A stretch of DNA of 64,000 bases from Gillisia sp. Hel_I_86 (lineage in GTDB: Bacteria > Bacteroidota > Bacteroidia > Flavobacteriales > Flavobacteriaceae): positions 2,604,001 to 2,668,000 of the forward strand of contig NZ_VISE01000001.1 in NCBI RefSeq assembly GCF_007827275.1. Reading direction: 5' to 3'. Below the pieces are notes generated by a model. It worked only from the letters and a program-made list of their open reading frames with translations. It was not told the origin of the DNA and searched no databases. A program made the position numbers and the translations under genes. Positions 25,611 through 35,300 of this stretch are shown here, one piece after another; position 1 is the first letter of the stretch, and the number at the start of each line of letters is the position of its first letter.

Positions 25611-26591
25611 TTATTTAAGATTCAAAGCGGCTTCTATCGCGCTTCCAAAAAGTTGGGGCAAACCAATCCCTGCTTTTTCGGCTTGTTGAGGTAAAATACT
25701 GGCTTCGCTAAGTCCTGGGGTAGTATTCATCTCAATAAAATGTGGCTCATTGTTATGAAATATAAATTCTGATCGCGTAAATCCTTTCATTTTTAATTTC
25801 GAATAGATCAATTTAGAAATATCCTGTACTTTTTTAGTTTGTTCTTTGGAAATTCTTGCAGGAGTGATCTCTTCAGACTTTCCTAGGTATTTGGCTTCAT
25901 AATCGAAAAATTCATTTTCAGAAACAATTTCGGTTACAGGCAATGCCAAAATCTTTCCTTTATACAGGATCACGCCAACAGATACTTCGGTACCATCCAA
26001 AAAAGATTCAATGATAACTTCATCATCCTCCTTTAAGGCTATTTTTACGGCTTGCTCCAGGTCTTCCGCAACTTTCACCTTGGTAATTCCAAAACTGCTT
26101 CCAGCTTTGTTCGCTTTTACGAAACAAGGCAAGCCTACTTTCTTGACTATTTCATCAACTTCAACTTCATCGCCTTTATCAAGAAAATAGTTCACAGCAG
26201 TTTTAATTCCGTAGGGCTTTAAAACACTTATAAGATCGCGTTTGTTAAAGGTAAGCGCCGCTTGATAAGATCCGCAGGAAGTTTGAGGAATGCCAACAAG
26301 ATCTAAATATGCCTGTAAAAGTCCGTTTTCACCGGGAGTTCCATGAATAGTATTGAAAACACAATCGAACTGAATTTTTTTATCCTTGATCTTTACTGTA
26401 AAATCGTTCTTGTTTATCGGGTAAGGGGTGTCATCATCTGCCACCACAAACCATTCGTTTTGCATGATATGTACCCGATATGGCTCATAAAGAGAACGGT
26501 CCAGATTTTTATAAACCACATTCCCACTATTAATGGAGATCCTGTATTCACTGGAATAACCTCCCATGGCGATGGCAATTCTTTTCTTCAT
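25611..26591 (-). CDS. ddl: D-alanine--D-alanine ligase
   Basis: ATP-grasp ligase joining two D-Ala for the peptidoglycan stem peptide. The 326-residue protein starts MKKRIAIAMGGYSSEYRIS and shows the N-terminal HGTPGENGLLQAYLDLVG, the flexible loop with PCFVKANKAGSSFGI, and the metal/D-Ala site FIEMNTTPGLSEASILP. It precedes coaD and is divergent from the PASTA gene; repeat family D fills the space between. Confidence 0.97.
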   Translation of the reverse strand: MKKRIAIAMGGYSSEYRISINSGNVVYKNLDRSLYEPYRVHIMQNEWFVVADDDTPYPINKNDFTVKIKDKKIQFDCVFNTIHGTPGENGLLQAYLDLVGIPQTSCGSYQAALTFNKRDLISVLKPYGIKTAVNYFLDKGDEVEVDEIVKKVGLPCFVKANKAGSSFGITKVKVAEDLEQAVKIALKEDDEVIIESFLDGTEVSVGVILYKGKILALPVTEIVSENEFFDYEAKYLGKSEEITPARISKEQTKKVQDISKLIYSKLKMKGFTRSEFIFHNNEPHFIEMNTTPGLSEASILPQQAEKAGIGLPQLFGSAIEAALNLK

Positions 26592-26631
26592 ATTTAATAA
26601 TTAGCTTTAATCCCTCATTGAGGGCTTAATT

Positions 26632-26704
26632 CTTCGAGGTTTACCTCGAATTTTTAAAAATATTTTTCAATTCATACCTCATGGGCTTGCCCCGAGGCTC
26701 TTGA
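26632..26704. repeat. Dispersed repeat family D, copy 1
   Basis: Contains stem TCGAGG/CCTCGA near 26634-26650 and GGGCTTGCCC near 26683-26692, then GAGGCTCTTGA. A second copy with the same order of motifs is at 43877-43951. Non-coding. Confidence 0.65.
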
Positions 26705-26762
26705 TTTGAGGTTAACAAAAATATGATTAATACTGGGTGCGACCAAAACCCCGGCGTTTTTA

Positions 26763-26770
26763 TATCTTTG
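26763..26770 (+). promoter_or_regulatory. -7 promoter box of the PASTA-rluD unit
   Basis: TATCTTTG matches TAnnTTTG, 17 nt before the PASTA-protein ATG. Confidence 0.55.
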
Positions 26771-26787
26771 CCTTTTATAAATAATTT

Positions 26788-27420
26788 ATGAGCCTACTTA
26801 GATTTATCTTCAGCAAAACCTTTTTAATCCAAATAGGTTTGGCAATTGTGGCCCTTGTGGTGCTAGCGTTCTTAACGATGCAATGGTTGGAATATTCTAC
26901 CAATCAGGATGAACGCATAAAAGTTCCAGATCTTGCAAAACTGTCGTTGGGCAGGGTAGAGATTACCTTGGAGGAATTGGATCTTCGATATGAAATATTG
27001 GATTCGGCAAATTTTAATCCCGATTATCCAAAATACTCTGTGATAGATCAAGTTCCGCAACCAGGAAAATTTGTAAAAGAAAATAGAAAGATTTATATCA
27101 CATTAAATCCTTCCGGTTATGGAAAAGTAATGGTTCCAGATCTTATAAGAAGAACAAGAAGACAGGTAGAACCTACTTTACGATCGCTAGGTTTCGAAAT
27201 AGGTTCTGTAACCTATAAACCAGACATCGCCAAAGATGCGGTTTTGGAATTGAGGCATAAAGGAAAACTGGTAGAAGCAGGGGATGAACTTATGAAAACC
27301 GCCAAAATAGATTTGGTGCTAGGGGATGGCTCAGGAAGATATACCGGCGATTTGGAAGAAAATGATAGCATAGATGGTGATGAAGGCGATAATGAAAATG
27401 AAAACAATGACGAATTCTAA
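26788..27420 (+). CDS. PASTA-domain membrane protein
   Basis: A 210-residue protein with one N-terminal membrane helix (about residues 12-33) followed by PASTA repeats: IKVPDLAKLSLGRVEITLEE, a second unit closing DQVPQPGKFVKENRKIYITL, and VMVPDLIRRTRRQVEPTLRS. The tail is very acidic (EENDSIDGDEGDNENE). PASTA units usually bind peptidoglycan fragments. There is no kinase or penicillin-binding domain. The end overlaps rluD by 14 bp. Confidence 0.88.
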   Translation: MSLLRFIFSKTFLIQIGLAIVALVVLAFLTMQWLEYSTNQDERIKVPDLAKLSLGRVEITLEELDLRYEILDSANFNPDYPKYSVIDQVPQPGKFVKENRKIYITLNPSGYGKVMVPDLIRRTRRQVEPTLRSLGFEIGSVTYKPDIAKDAVLELRHKGKLVEAGDELMKTAKIDLVLGDGSGRYTGDLEENDSIDGDEGDNENENNDEF

Positions 27421-28468
27421 ATCAATAGGTCCAGAACTGGAAGACACCCAAGACGACAATCTTTTCGAACACCATAAATTTACGGCAGATAAAGGGCAAC
27501 AGCCACTTAGGGTAGATAAATACCTTATGAACTATATAGAGAACGCCACCAGAAGTAAGATCCAAAAAGCGGCAAAAGATGGCAATATCTATGTAAACAA
27601 TGCAACGGTAAAATCCAATTACAAGGTAAAACCAGGGGATGTGGTGCAGGTAATGTTCGAACATCCGCCTTATGAGTTCTTGCTTACCCCAGAGGATATT
27701 CCGTTAAACATCGTTTATGAGGATGATTCCCTAATGGTGATCAACAAACCGGCAGGAATGGTGGTGCATCCAGGTCATGGAAATTATAGTGGCACGCTCA
27801 TAAACGCGCTTATTTTTCATATCGATAATTTGCCGAATAATAGCAGCGAGCGCCCAGGATTGGTGCATAGGATAGACAAGGACACCAGCGGATTGTTGGT
27901 GATTGCCAAGACAGAAACAGCGATGGCACATCTTTCCAAGCAGTTCTTTAAAAAAACAAGTTCTCGCGAGTACGTGGCTTTGGTTTGGGGAAATGTGGAA
28001 GAAGATGAAGGCACCATAGAAGGAAATATTGGGAGACACCCAAAGAACAGATTACAAAACACCGTATATATGGATGATGCCGAGGAGCAAGGAAAACCTG
28101 CCGTTACCCATTTCAAAGTTTTGGAACGTTTAGGCTATGTAACGCTGGTTTCCTGTAAGTTGGAAACCGGGAGAACGCACCAAATTAGGGTTCATATGAA
28201 ACATATTGGGCACACTTTGTTCAACGATGAGCGCTATGGAGGCGATAAAATCTTAAAAGGCACCACTTTTACCAAATACAAGCAGTTCGTGGACAATTGC
28301 TTTAAGGTGCTTCCGCGCCAGGCCTTGCATGCAAAAACACTCGGATTCATGCATCCCGAGACCAGGGAGTGGATGAGTTTCGATTCCGAAGTACCACAAG
28401 ATATGCAGGCATGTATCGAAAAATGGCGTAAATATTCTTCAAACCAGAAGGATTATATGGATTCTTAG
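27407..28468 (+). CDS. rluD: Ribosomal large-subunit pseudouridine synthase, RluD-type
   Basis: Converts uridines of 23S rRNA to pseudouridine. The 353-residue protein has an N-terminal S4 RNA-binding domain (LRVDKYLMNYIENATRSKIQ) and the RluA-family catalytic domain with GLVHRIDKDTSGLLVIAKT, where Asp is the nucleophile, plus ETGRTHQIRVHMKHIGH. The start at 27407 (MTNSKSIGPE) gives a 14-bp overlap with the PASTA gene; a start at 27374 is possible but longer than family norm. RluD-type is the best fit; exact target uridines are not proven. Confidence 0.92.
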   Translation: MTNSKSIGPELEDTQDDNLFEHHKFTADKGQQPLRVDKYLMNYIENATRSKIQKAAKDGNIYVNNATVKSNYKVKPGDVVQVMFEHPPYEFLLTPEDIPLNIVYEDDSLMVINKPAGMVVHPGHGNYSGTLINALIFHIDNLPNNSSERPGLVHRIDKDTSGLLVIAKTETAMAHLSKQFFKKTSSREYVALVWGNVEEDEGTIEGNIGRHPKNRLQNTVYMDDAEEQGKPAVTHFKVLERLGYVTLVSCKLETGRTHQIRVHMKHIGHTLFNDERYGGDKILKGTTFTKYKQFVDNCFKVLPRQALHAKTLGFMHPETREWMSFDSEVPQDMQACIEKWRKYSSNQKDYMDS

Positions 28469-28802
28469 GGCGTGCCCCCAATAAAAATTGGGGTCGGGCT
28501 TTTGGCGGTCGCTTCCCGATAAAAATCGGGAGAGCTCCAACAACGCCTCAATCCCTCACGCAAATAAAAACTTTTGATACTTATATCAAGAAGAAAATAA
28601 AACTTCGGTTTAAATCTTCTTGATATAATGTTATTTTTGGAGGGTGATTTTAGGGATGTCAGGTTGAGCGGAGTCGAAACCTCCCTTTTAAGCTGAAAAG
28701 TTTTCGACTGCGCTCGAACAGACAAAACGAGATGTTCTAACTTTTTGAAAACCAATAATAAGAATCGTACAAAATTATCTACCAACCTCTAAAAAATAAA
28801 TC
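28469..28802. repeat. Intergenic hairpins and repeats, no gene
   Basis: Contains two hairpins right after rluD (CCCCAAT AAAA ATTGGGG near 28477-28494, and TCCCGAT AAAA ATCGGGA near 28516-28533). A perfect 13-bp inverted repeat TATATCAAGAAGA / TCTTCTTGATATA follows (28582-28594 and 28615-28627). Family A copy 1, in reverse orientation, is at 28656-28732. The first hairpins may end rluD transcription, but they lack a T-run. Confidence 0.7.
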
Positions 28803-29564
28803 ATGAAAATTGTCCTTTCCCCCGCTAAAAGCTTGGATTTCGAATCTAAATTGCCCACAACTCGTGGTACACAACCACAATTTTTAGAAACTGCTATTAA
28901 GATAAACAGGAAAATGTCCAGAGCATCCAAAAAGGAAATCTCCAAATTAATGGATATTAGCGACAAATTAGCCGATCTTAATTATACCCGCTATAAAGAT
29001 TTTCAGGAAGAACATACTTCCCAGAATTCCAGGCCCGCGATATATGCCTTTAATGGGGATGTATATACGGGATTGGATGCCTATTCCTTACCGGTAGAAA
29101 AACTGGATTTCATTCAAGATAGGTTAAGGATTCTCTCTGGGCTTTATGGCGTTTTAAAACCTTTGGACCTCATTCAGCCTTATAGGTTGGAAATGGGAAC
29201 CAGCCTTGGTCTTTATTCAAAAAAGAATCTTTATGAGGTTTGGCAAAAAAAGATCACAGATTCATTGAACAAGGAGATGGAAATAGAGGAACTTTTCATC
29301 AACCTTGCCAGTAACGAGTATTACAAAGCGGTGAACGAAAAGAAATTAAAAGGAAAAGTGATCACCCCCGTTTTTAAAGACTTTAGTAAAGGGAAACTTA
29401 AGATCGTGAGTTTCTTTGCTAAAAAAGCACGCGGAGCTATGGTACGCTATATTGTAGATACAGAAGCAAATACCATGGAAGATTTAAAAGGTTTTGATTA
29501 TGAGGGTTATAAATTCAGCGAAAAGGAACCTTCACACGATACGGAATTGGTATTTACAAGGTGA
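28803..29564 (+). CDS. yaaA: Peroxide stress protein YaaA
   Basis: A 253-residue DUF328/UPF0246 protein. In E. coli YaaA lowers free iron during peroxide stress and has a DNA-binding fold. Conserved: [15 protein letters not shown] at the N-terminus, [37 protein letters not shown], and [16 protein letters not shown]. The length is typical. It stands alone between repeats and pyc. Confidence 0.94.
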   Translation: MKIVLSPAKSLDFESKLPTTRGTQPQFLETAIKINRKMSRASKKEISKLMDISDKLADLNYTRYKDFQEEHTSQNSRPAIYAFNGDVYTGLDAYSLPVEKLDFIQDRLRILSGLYGVLKPLDLIQPYRLEMGTSLGLYSKKNLYEVWQKKITDSLNKEMEIEELFINLASNEYYKAVNEKKLKGKVITPVFKDFSKGKLKIVSFFAKKARGAMVRYIVDTEANTMEDLKGFDYEGYKFSEKEPSHDTELVFTR

Positions 29565-29738
29565 TATTTTCAGGATCCAATAATTATTAGGCCTTATTTT
29601 TTCAGATACTTAAAAAGCTGTCAAATTATGGCTTTTTTTGTTAATTCTTTGTTTTAATCAGGCTCCCTACTTGCCGCGTACCTGTTTTATTTAATAACTT
29701 TCGAGCCATAGAATTTTAATTTTCAAAGACATCAACAT

Positions 29739-32700
29739 ATGAAGATCAAAAAGGTTTTAGTCGCAAATAGAGGGGAAATTGCCATCAGGATTTTTCGGGC
29801 ATGTACCGAAATCGGATTAAAAACGGTCGGGATCTACACTTTTGAGGATAGGTATTCCCTACACCGCTATAAAGCCGATGAATCTTATCAGATTGGGGAA
29901 GACAACGATCCCTTGAAACCTTATTTAAACATCAAGGCAATCATCCAAGTTGCTAAAAAGAACGAGGTAGATGCCATCCATCCAGGTTATGGGTTTCTTT
30001 CAGAAAATGCAGAATTCGCAAAACAATGTGAGGAGAATGGAATCATTTTTATTGGTCCTAAAGTAAGTGTCTTAAGATCTTTAGGAGATAAAGTAATGGC
30101 CAAAGAAGTTGCTGTTGCTAATAATGTTCCTATTATAAAAAGTAATTCACAAGATTTAGACTCTATAGAGATAGCTATAGAAGAAGCAAAGATAATTGGG
30201 TATCCGTTAATGTTAAAAGCTGCCTCTGGAGGTGGAGGACGAGGAATGCGGGTGATTAGGGATGAAGAACAATTAAAAAAAGCGTTTCCAGAATCTAAAA
30301 GGGAAGCCGGAAGTGCCTTTGGAGATGACACTGTTTTTTTAGAAAAATTCGTTGAGAATCCAAAACATATAGAAATTCAGATCGTAGCCGATAATCACGG
30401 GAATATGGTGCATCTTTATGAACGGGATTGCTCTGTGCAAAGGCGCTATCAAAAAGTGATCGAATTTGCACCGTCTTTAGGATTAAAGGATGAAACAAAG
30501 AACAAGCTTTATAAGTATGCGCTAGATATATGTAAAGCGGTGAATTATAATAATATTGGAACGGTAGAATTCTTGGTAGAAGACGAGGAGATCTATTTTA
30601 TAGAGGTAAATCCGAGAATTCAGGTAGAGCACACAGTTACCGAGGTAATCACGGGAATAGACCTGGTAAAAGCTCAAATTTTCATTGCTGGTAATTACAA
30701 ATTGTCCGATACCCAAATAAAAATTGAAAGTCAGGAGAAGCTAAAAACCAATGGTTTTGCGCTGCAATGCAGAATTACAACTGAAGACCCCGAAAATGAC
30801 TTTAAACCCGATTATGGCACGATCACTACCTATAGAAGTGCTTCTGGTTTTGGGATTCGTTTGGATGCAGGGAGTATTTACCAAGGGGTAACAATTTCGC
30901 CATTTTTCGATTCTATGCTGGTAAAAGTTTCTGCGAGTAGCAGGACCTTGGATGGAGCATGTAGAAAGATGAGACGGACCCTGGCAGAATTCAGGGTAAG
31001 AGGTGTGAAAACCAACATGAGCTTTCTGGATAATATCTTGGCTCATGAAACCTTTAGACAAGGAAATGTTACTGTTAATTTTATAAATAGGAACCCCGAT
31101 CTATTCAAAATTAAGGAATCCAGAAACAGGGCGAATAAAATTGTTAGTTTTCTAGGGGATATCACTTTAAATGGGAATCCAGATGTGAAAATCAAAAATC
31201 CATCTGCGAAATTTCTTATTCCACACGTTCCTAAATTCGATGAGTTTGCGGACTACCCAAAAGGAACCAAAGATCTTCTTACAGAAATGGGCCCGGAGAA
31301 ATTTTCTCGTTGGCTAAGGCATCAAGGTAAAGTTCAATATACAGATACCACGATGCGCGATGCACATCAAAGTTTATTGGCCACCAGGATGCGGACCTAT
31401 GATATGATGAAGGTTGCTGAAGGCTTCGCTAAAAACCATCCCAATATTTTTTCTATGGAAGTTTGGGGAGGTGCTACTTTCGATGTTTGTCTTCGGTTTT
31501 TAAAAGAGAATCCTTGGGAACGATTGCAATTATTGAGAAAGGCAATGCCAAATGTGTTGCTGCAAATGTTGTTGAGAGGTTCCAATGGAGTAGGCTATAC
31601 CGCATACCCGGATAATCTTATCGAGAAATTTGTAACAGAATCTTGGGAGCAAGGGGTGGATGTTTTTAGGATATTTGATTCCTTAAACTGGATGAAGTCC
31701 ATAGAGCCTTGTATAAAATATGTACGGGAAAATACAGGCGGACTTGCAGAGGCCTCTATTTGTTATACAGGAGATATTCTAGATCCCAATAGGACAAAAT
31801 ACACCTTGGAATATTACATCCAATTGGCAAAGCAAATGGAAGATGCCGGAGCACATATATTAGGAATTAAGGATATGGCCGGACTTCTAAAGCCATATGC
31901 TGCCGAGGAATTGATTTCAGCATTAAAATCCAGGATAAACATTCCTATACATTTACATACACATGATACATCTTCGATCCAATCGGCTACGTATTTAAAA
32001 GCTATTGAAGCAGGGGTGGATGTTGTAGATGTTGCGTTGGGAGGGCTTTCGGGATTGACCTCGCAACCCAACTTCAATTCGATTGTGGAAATGATGAAGT
32101 TTGAAAGTCGTGCAAACGATTTTGATATGGATAAATTGAACGAATACTCCAACTATTGGGAAGCAGTGCGTAGTTATTATTATCCATTCGAAAGTGGTCT
32201 GAAAGCTGGATCTGCTGCCGTATACAAACATGAAATTCCCGGAGGGCAGTATTCCAATTTAAAACCGCAGGCAGAATCTTTGGGGCTTAGCAACAGGTTC
32301 CATGAGATTACAAAGATGTATGCAGAGGTAAATGACCTATTTGGAGATATAGTAAAAGTTACACCGAGTTCCAAGGTGGTGGGGGATATGGCACAATATT
32401 TAGTGAGCAATAACTTTTCTATAGATGATGTATTGGAACAAGGAGAAAACATCTCATTTCCGGAATCTGTAAGGAGCTTTTTTGAAGGGAGCTTAGGACA
32501 GCCTGTAGGAGGATTTCCAGAAAAGATCCAAAAGTTGGTATTAAAAGATAAAAAACCCTTTACTGAAAGACCAAATGCACATTTGGAACCAATAGACTTC
32601 GATAAGGAGTTGATGGAATTTAAAGAAGCTTTCAAAGATGGCATGGGGCGGGAATTGAACATGTCCGATTTCTTATCTTATAAACTTTATCCAAAAGTTT

Positions 32701-33188
32701 TTACGGATGCTTACAATCATCATAAAGATCATGGCAACGTAATATCTATTCCAACCAAGAATTTTTTCTATGGACTGGAAATAGGAGAGGAGATCATTGT
32801 GGAGTTGGATAAAGGAAAAACCTTGTTGATAGAGCTTGTTTCGGTGGGTGAAGCTAACGATGAGGGAATGGCAACAATTTTCTTCAAAGTAAACGGTCAA
32901 ACCAGGGCGGTCGAAGTTCAGGATAAATCCATCAAGGTTGAAAAGGTTGTACATCAGAAAAAAGAGAAGGGGAACGATCTTGAAATTGGTGCGCCATTGC
33001 AAGGTTCCTTGGCATCTGTATTGGTGAAGTCGGGTCAAAAAGTGAAAAAGAACGAGCCTTTATTTATAATCGAAGCCATGAAGATGGAAACAACAATTAC
33101 AGCTCATTCCGATGGCGAAGTAGATAAAGTGGTGCTTACGGAAGGGCAAATGGTGTTTTCAGACGATTTAATTGTAGTAATGAAGTAA
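29739..33188 (+). CDS. pyc: Pyruvate carboxylase
   Basis: Biotin enzyme that carboxylates pyruvate to oxaloacetate, refilling the TCA cycle. The 1149 residues hold the full single-chain order. Biotin carboxylase: KVLVANRGEIAIRIFRA, ATP-grasp SGGGGRGMRV, FIEVNPRIQVEHTVTE. Carboxyltransferase: YTDTTMRDAHQSLLATRMRT, LHTHDTSS. A tetramerisation region and a C-terminal biotinyl domain follow, with the acceptor lysine K1115 in EAMKMETT. Biotin would be loaded by BirA, encoded at 15301. It appears monocistronic. Confidence 0.98.
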   Translation: MKIKKVLVANRGEIAIRIFRACTEIGLKTVGIYTFEDRYSLHRYKADESYQIGEDNDPLKPYLNIKAIIQVAKKNEVDAIHPGYGFLSENAEFAKQCEENGIIFIGPKVSVLRSLGDKVMAKEVAVANNVPIIKSNSQDLDSIEIAIEEAKIIGYPLMLKAASGGGGRGMRVIRDEEQLKKAFPESKREAGSAFGDDTVFLEKFVENPKHIEIQIVADNHGNMVHLYERDCSVQRRYQKVIEFAPSLGLKDETKNKLYKYALDICKAVNYNNIGTVEFLVEDEEIYFIEVNPRIQVEHTVTEVITGIDLVKAQIFIAGNYKLSDTQIKIESQEKLKTNGFALQCRITTEDPENDFKPDYGTITTYRSASGFGIRLDAGSIYQGVTISPFFDSMLVKVSASSRTLDGACRKMRRTLAEFRVRGVKTNMSFLDNILAHETFRQGNVTVNFINRNPDLFKIKESRNRANKIVSFLGDITLNGNPDVKIKNPSAKFLIPHVPKFDEFADYPKGTKDLLTEMGPEKFSRWLRHQGKVQYTDTTMRDAHQSLLATRMRTYDMMKVAEGFAKNHPNIFSMEVWGGATFDVCLRFLKENPWERLQLLRKAMPNVLLQMLLRGSNGVGYTAYPDNLIEKFVTESWEQGVDVFRIFDSLNWMKSIEPCIKYVRENTGGLAEASICYTGDILDPNRTKYTLEYYIQLAKQMEDAGAHILGIKDMAGLLKPYAAEELISALKSRINIPIHLHTHDTSSIQSATYLKAIEAGVDVVDVALGGLSGLTSQPNFNSIVEMMKFESRANDFDMDKLNEYSNYWEAVRSYYYPFESGLKAGSAAVYKHEIPGGQYSNLKPQAESLGLSNRFHEITKMYAEVNDLFGDIVKVTPSSKVVGDMAQYLVSNNFSIDDVLEQGENISFPESVRSFFEGSLGQPVGGFPEKIQKLVLKDKKPFTERPNAHLEPIDFDKELMEFKEAFKDGMGRELNMSDFLSYKLYPKVFTDAYNHHKDHGNVISIPTKNFFYGLEIGEEIIVELDKGKTLLIELVSVGEANDEGMATIFFKVNGQTRAVEVQDKSIKVEKVVHQKKEKGNDLEIGAPLQGSLASVLVKSGQKVKKNEPLFIIEAMKMETTITAHSDGEVDKVVLTEGQMVFSDDLIVVMK

Positions 33189-33350
33189 ATTAAGAATATT
33201 ATAAATATCCACCTTATGCAGATGATTGAGAAACTTTATAAGTTTAGTTGTTTTGTCTCCCTGAGCGAAGTAGAAGGGTTAAAAAGCATCTCGACTCCGC
33301 TTGATGTGACATTTATTTATAATTCTTATACGAAAGCGGATACATAAACT

Positions 33351-34010
33351 ATGTTTCATCACACCCATCCATACGAACCATTTATTCCTAAGAATGCAAC
33401 TAAATTAATTGTTGGTACGTTGCCACCTCCTAGGTTTACTTCCGGGGAACTAAAACCAGACGACGTGAATTTCTGCTACGGGAGTAGAGATGGCTTGCTT
33501 TGGCCGGTTTTGGATAAATTGTTCGATCTAAACTTGAAGTATGAAAATAACGAAGCAGCAATAATTCAGCGAAAGGAATTTTTAGCGAAACGCGGAATTG
33601 GAATTTGTGATGTGGTGGAAAGCAGTAGAAGAAGTAAAATAGATGCATCGGACCTGGGAATGCAAAAAGTGGAACTTCGGGATCTAATTGGGATATTAAG
33701 GACAAATGTAAAAATTGATACCTTACTTTTTACCGGAGGAAACAGTAAAAATGGTCCTGAATATTTTTTCAGAAGACATTTAAAAAGTTTGGAGGAAGAT
33801 ATTACGTTGAAAGTAATTTCCAATGAAGTTCCTAGGGTGCATCAATTTGTTTTGGATGGAAGATTGATTAAAACGGTGTCTCTAACTGCGCCTTCAGGCT
33901 CTGCAAATAGAGCCATTGGGAGTATGGAGCTCTATAAAAATACCAAAACGAAGAATCCTGAATTCAATACTATCGATTTCAGGATTCTTCAATATAAAGG
34001 GTATTTTTAA
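33351..34010 (+). CDS. Uracil-DNA-glycosylase-superfamily protein
   Basis: A 219-residue protein whose N-terminal LIVGTLPPPRF and C-terminal LTAPSGSANRAIG match the two active-site motifs of the UDG/MUG fold (GxxPxx and the PSxSxxN-type loop). HTHPYEPFIP at the start and GICDVVESSRRSKIDASDL, seen in pieces, are typical of the Bacteroidota group. Activity on uracil or mismatches is inferred from fold only. It lies between degenerate repeats and the THX gene, which is convergent with it. Confidence 0.78.
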   Translation: MFHHTHPYEPFIPKNATKLIVGTLPPPRFTSGELKPDDVNFCYGSRDGLLWPVLDKLFDLNLKYENNEAAIIQRKEFLAKRGIGICDVVESSRRSKIDASDLGMQKVELRDLIGILRTNVKIDTLLFTGGNSKNGPEYFFRRHLKSLEEDITLKVISNEVPRVHQFVLDGRLIKTVSLTAPSGSANRAIGSMELYKNTKTKNPEFNTIDFRILQYKGYF

Positions 34011-34027
34011 AGAAGTTTTAAACGGGG

Positions 34028-34162
34028 TTATTTCAGCTCTTTCTTATCATGATCTGAAATTGCAGAAGGTTTGGTTTTAAACTTTCCTCTTTTAGGCCTT
34101 AATCTTCCTCTTGTTCCTAAAGCTATTTTTCCGCGTTTTGTTTTCCTATCTCCTCTCCCCAT
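34028..34162 (-). CDS. 30S ribosomal protein THX
   Basis: A 44-residue, very basic protein starting MGRGDRKTKRGKIALGTRG and continuing RLRPKRGKFKTK. This is the MG(K/R)GD-KKTKRGKI pattern of ribosomal protein Thx, which sits in the head of the 30S subunit. It is adjacent (2 nt) to a 42-residue gene upstream on the same strand. Its shortness makes it easy to miss. Confidence 0.85.
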   Translation of the reverse strand: MGRGDRKTKRGKIALGTRGRLRPKRGKFKTKPSAISDHDKKELK

Positions 34163-34164
34163 AA

Positions 34165-34293
34165 TTACTTTTTGTTTTGTTGTTTCTTAATTGTCTTTTC
34201 ATCGATGTCCACTCTATTGGTTTTTTGATTTCTATCACCAGTAGGATTGGTAGGATTCGTTTGTTCGGTTTTTCTTTCAAACTTCTTTTCCAT
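34165..34293 (-). CDS. Small hydrophilic protein upstream of THX
   Basis: A 42-residue, Lys/Asn/Thr-rich frame (MEKKFERKTEQTNPTNPTGD, ending VDIDEKTIKKQQNKK). It ends 2 nt before the THX ATG, consistent with co-translation. No domain is recognised and it is low in complexity. A competing longer frame (34146-34328) in another register has no such spacing. Confidence 0.5.
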   Translation of the reverse strand: MEKKFERKTEQTNPTNPTGDRNQKTNRVDIDEKTIKKQQNKK

Positions 34294-34381
34294 GATACTT
34301 TATTTTTAAATTCATTTAAAGATAGCACTAAAGAATCATAAAAAGTATTAATAGCGTGTTAGAGTATGGTTAAAGCTATTT

Positions 34382-34531
34382 TGTATATCCGTAAAGTATC
34401 ATAAAATGATAAATAACGTCATTCTGAACTTGTTTCAGAATCTCATAGCACTAATAATCAATACAGTAAATAGAGACCCTGAAATGAATTCAGGGTGACA
34501 AAACAACTATAGGGCAAAAAACGGATATACA
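34382..34531 (+). mobile_element. 150-bp MITE-like element, copy 1
   Basis: Exact 11-bp terminal inverted repeats TGTATATCCGT / ACGGATATACA. Internal hairpins ATTCTGAA/TTCAGAAT (34421-34441) and ACCCTGAA/TTCAGGGT (34476-34496). It is flanked by a perfect 10-bp direct repeat AAAGCTATTT (34372-34381 and 34532-34541). It lies directly beyond trpA, whose stop codon falls in the right-hand duplication. It is non-coding. Confidence 0.88.
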
Positions 34532-34535
34532 AAAG

Positions 34536-35300
34536 CTATTTAATCGTTTTAATGAATTCTGGGATTTGCTCAATTCCATTTTTAGTTAGGTGTTTTATAA
34601 AAGCACTTCCAATAATAGCTCCATTGGAATATTCTGTAGCTTCTTTAAAACTTTTCTTGTCGCTTATCCCAAAACCAACTATTTGTGGATTCTTAAGTTG
34701 CATGTTATCTATTCGTTTAAAATAATCCTTAGTTTGATTTCCGAAACCAGAAGTTGCCCCGGTTACACTAGCGCTACTTACCATATAAATAAACCCGTGG
34801 GATACCGAATCTATAAAACGAATGCGCTCTTCTGAAGTTTGGGGCGTAATTAGAAATACATTGATGAGGTTGTGTTTTTCGAAAATAGCCTGATATTTTT
34901 CTGAATATACATCCACCGGGAGATCCGGAATTATCAACCCATCGATCCCAATCTCCTCACATTTTTTGCAGAATTCCTCCACTCCATATTGAAGTATCGG
35001 ATTAAAATATCCCATAATGATCAATGGGATATTCACTGTTTTTCGGATGTTCTTAAGTTGATGAAATAACTTTTCTGTGGTCATTCCATTTCTTAATGCC
35101 TGAGTGCTGCTTGCCTGAATGGTAGGGCCATCTGCGAGGGGATCGCTAAATGGCAAGCCGATCTCTATCATATCTACTCCATTCTTTTCAAGGTCTTGAA
35201 TAATAGATACGGTATCGTTAATTTGAGGATAGCCCGCTGTAAAATAGATGGAAAGAAGCTTTTTACCTTCTTGTAATTTCGATTGAATTCTATTCATCAC
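34536..35300 (-). CDS. trpA: Tryptophan synthase alpha chain
   Basis: Cleaves indole-3-glycerol phosphate to indole and passes it to TrpB. The 254 residues include the active-site Glu in MIEIGLPFSDPLADGPTIQ (Glu and Asp of the family), LSIYFTAGYP, GLIIPDLP and the phosphate-binding VGFGISDKKS. It is the last gene of the operon. The stop TAG lies inside the 10-bp target duplication of MITE copy 1, so insertion did not alter the protein. Confidence 0.97.
   Translation of the reverse strand: MMNRIQSKLQEGKKLLSIYFTAGYPQINDTVSIIQDLEKNGVDMIEIGLPFSDPLADGPTIQASSTQALRNGMTTEKLFHQLKNIRKTVNIPLIIMGYFNPILQYGVEEFCKKCEEIGIDGLIIPDLPVDVYSEKYQAIFEKHNLINVFLITPQTSEERIRFIDSVSHGFIYMVSSASVTGATSGFGNQTKDYFKRIDNMQLKNPQIVGFGISDKKSFKEATEYSNGAIIGSAFIKHLTKNGIEQIPEFIKTIK

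Noticed and set aside
26343-26597. Plus-strand frame antisense to ddl
   Set aside because: Shadow of the conserved ligase gene, with no recognisable product.
28469-28560. A riboswitch or structured RNA after rluD
   Set aside because: Two simple AT-looped hairpins only; no known riboswitch core was recognised, and the context is downstream of a gene.
34146-34328. 60-residue minus-strand frame over the THX upstream region
   Set aside because: It overlaps the THX and 42-residue frames in another register and shows no recognisable protein; the two smaller frames have operon-like spacing.
34382-34531. MITE hairpins as simple rho-independent terminators of trpA
   Set aside because: The stems lack T-runs, the unit recurs at sites not needing termination, and it has mobile-element ends.
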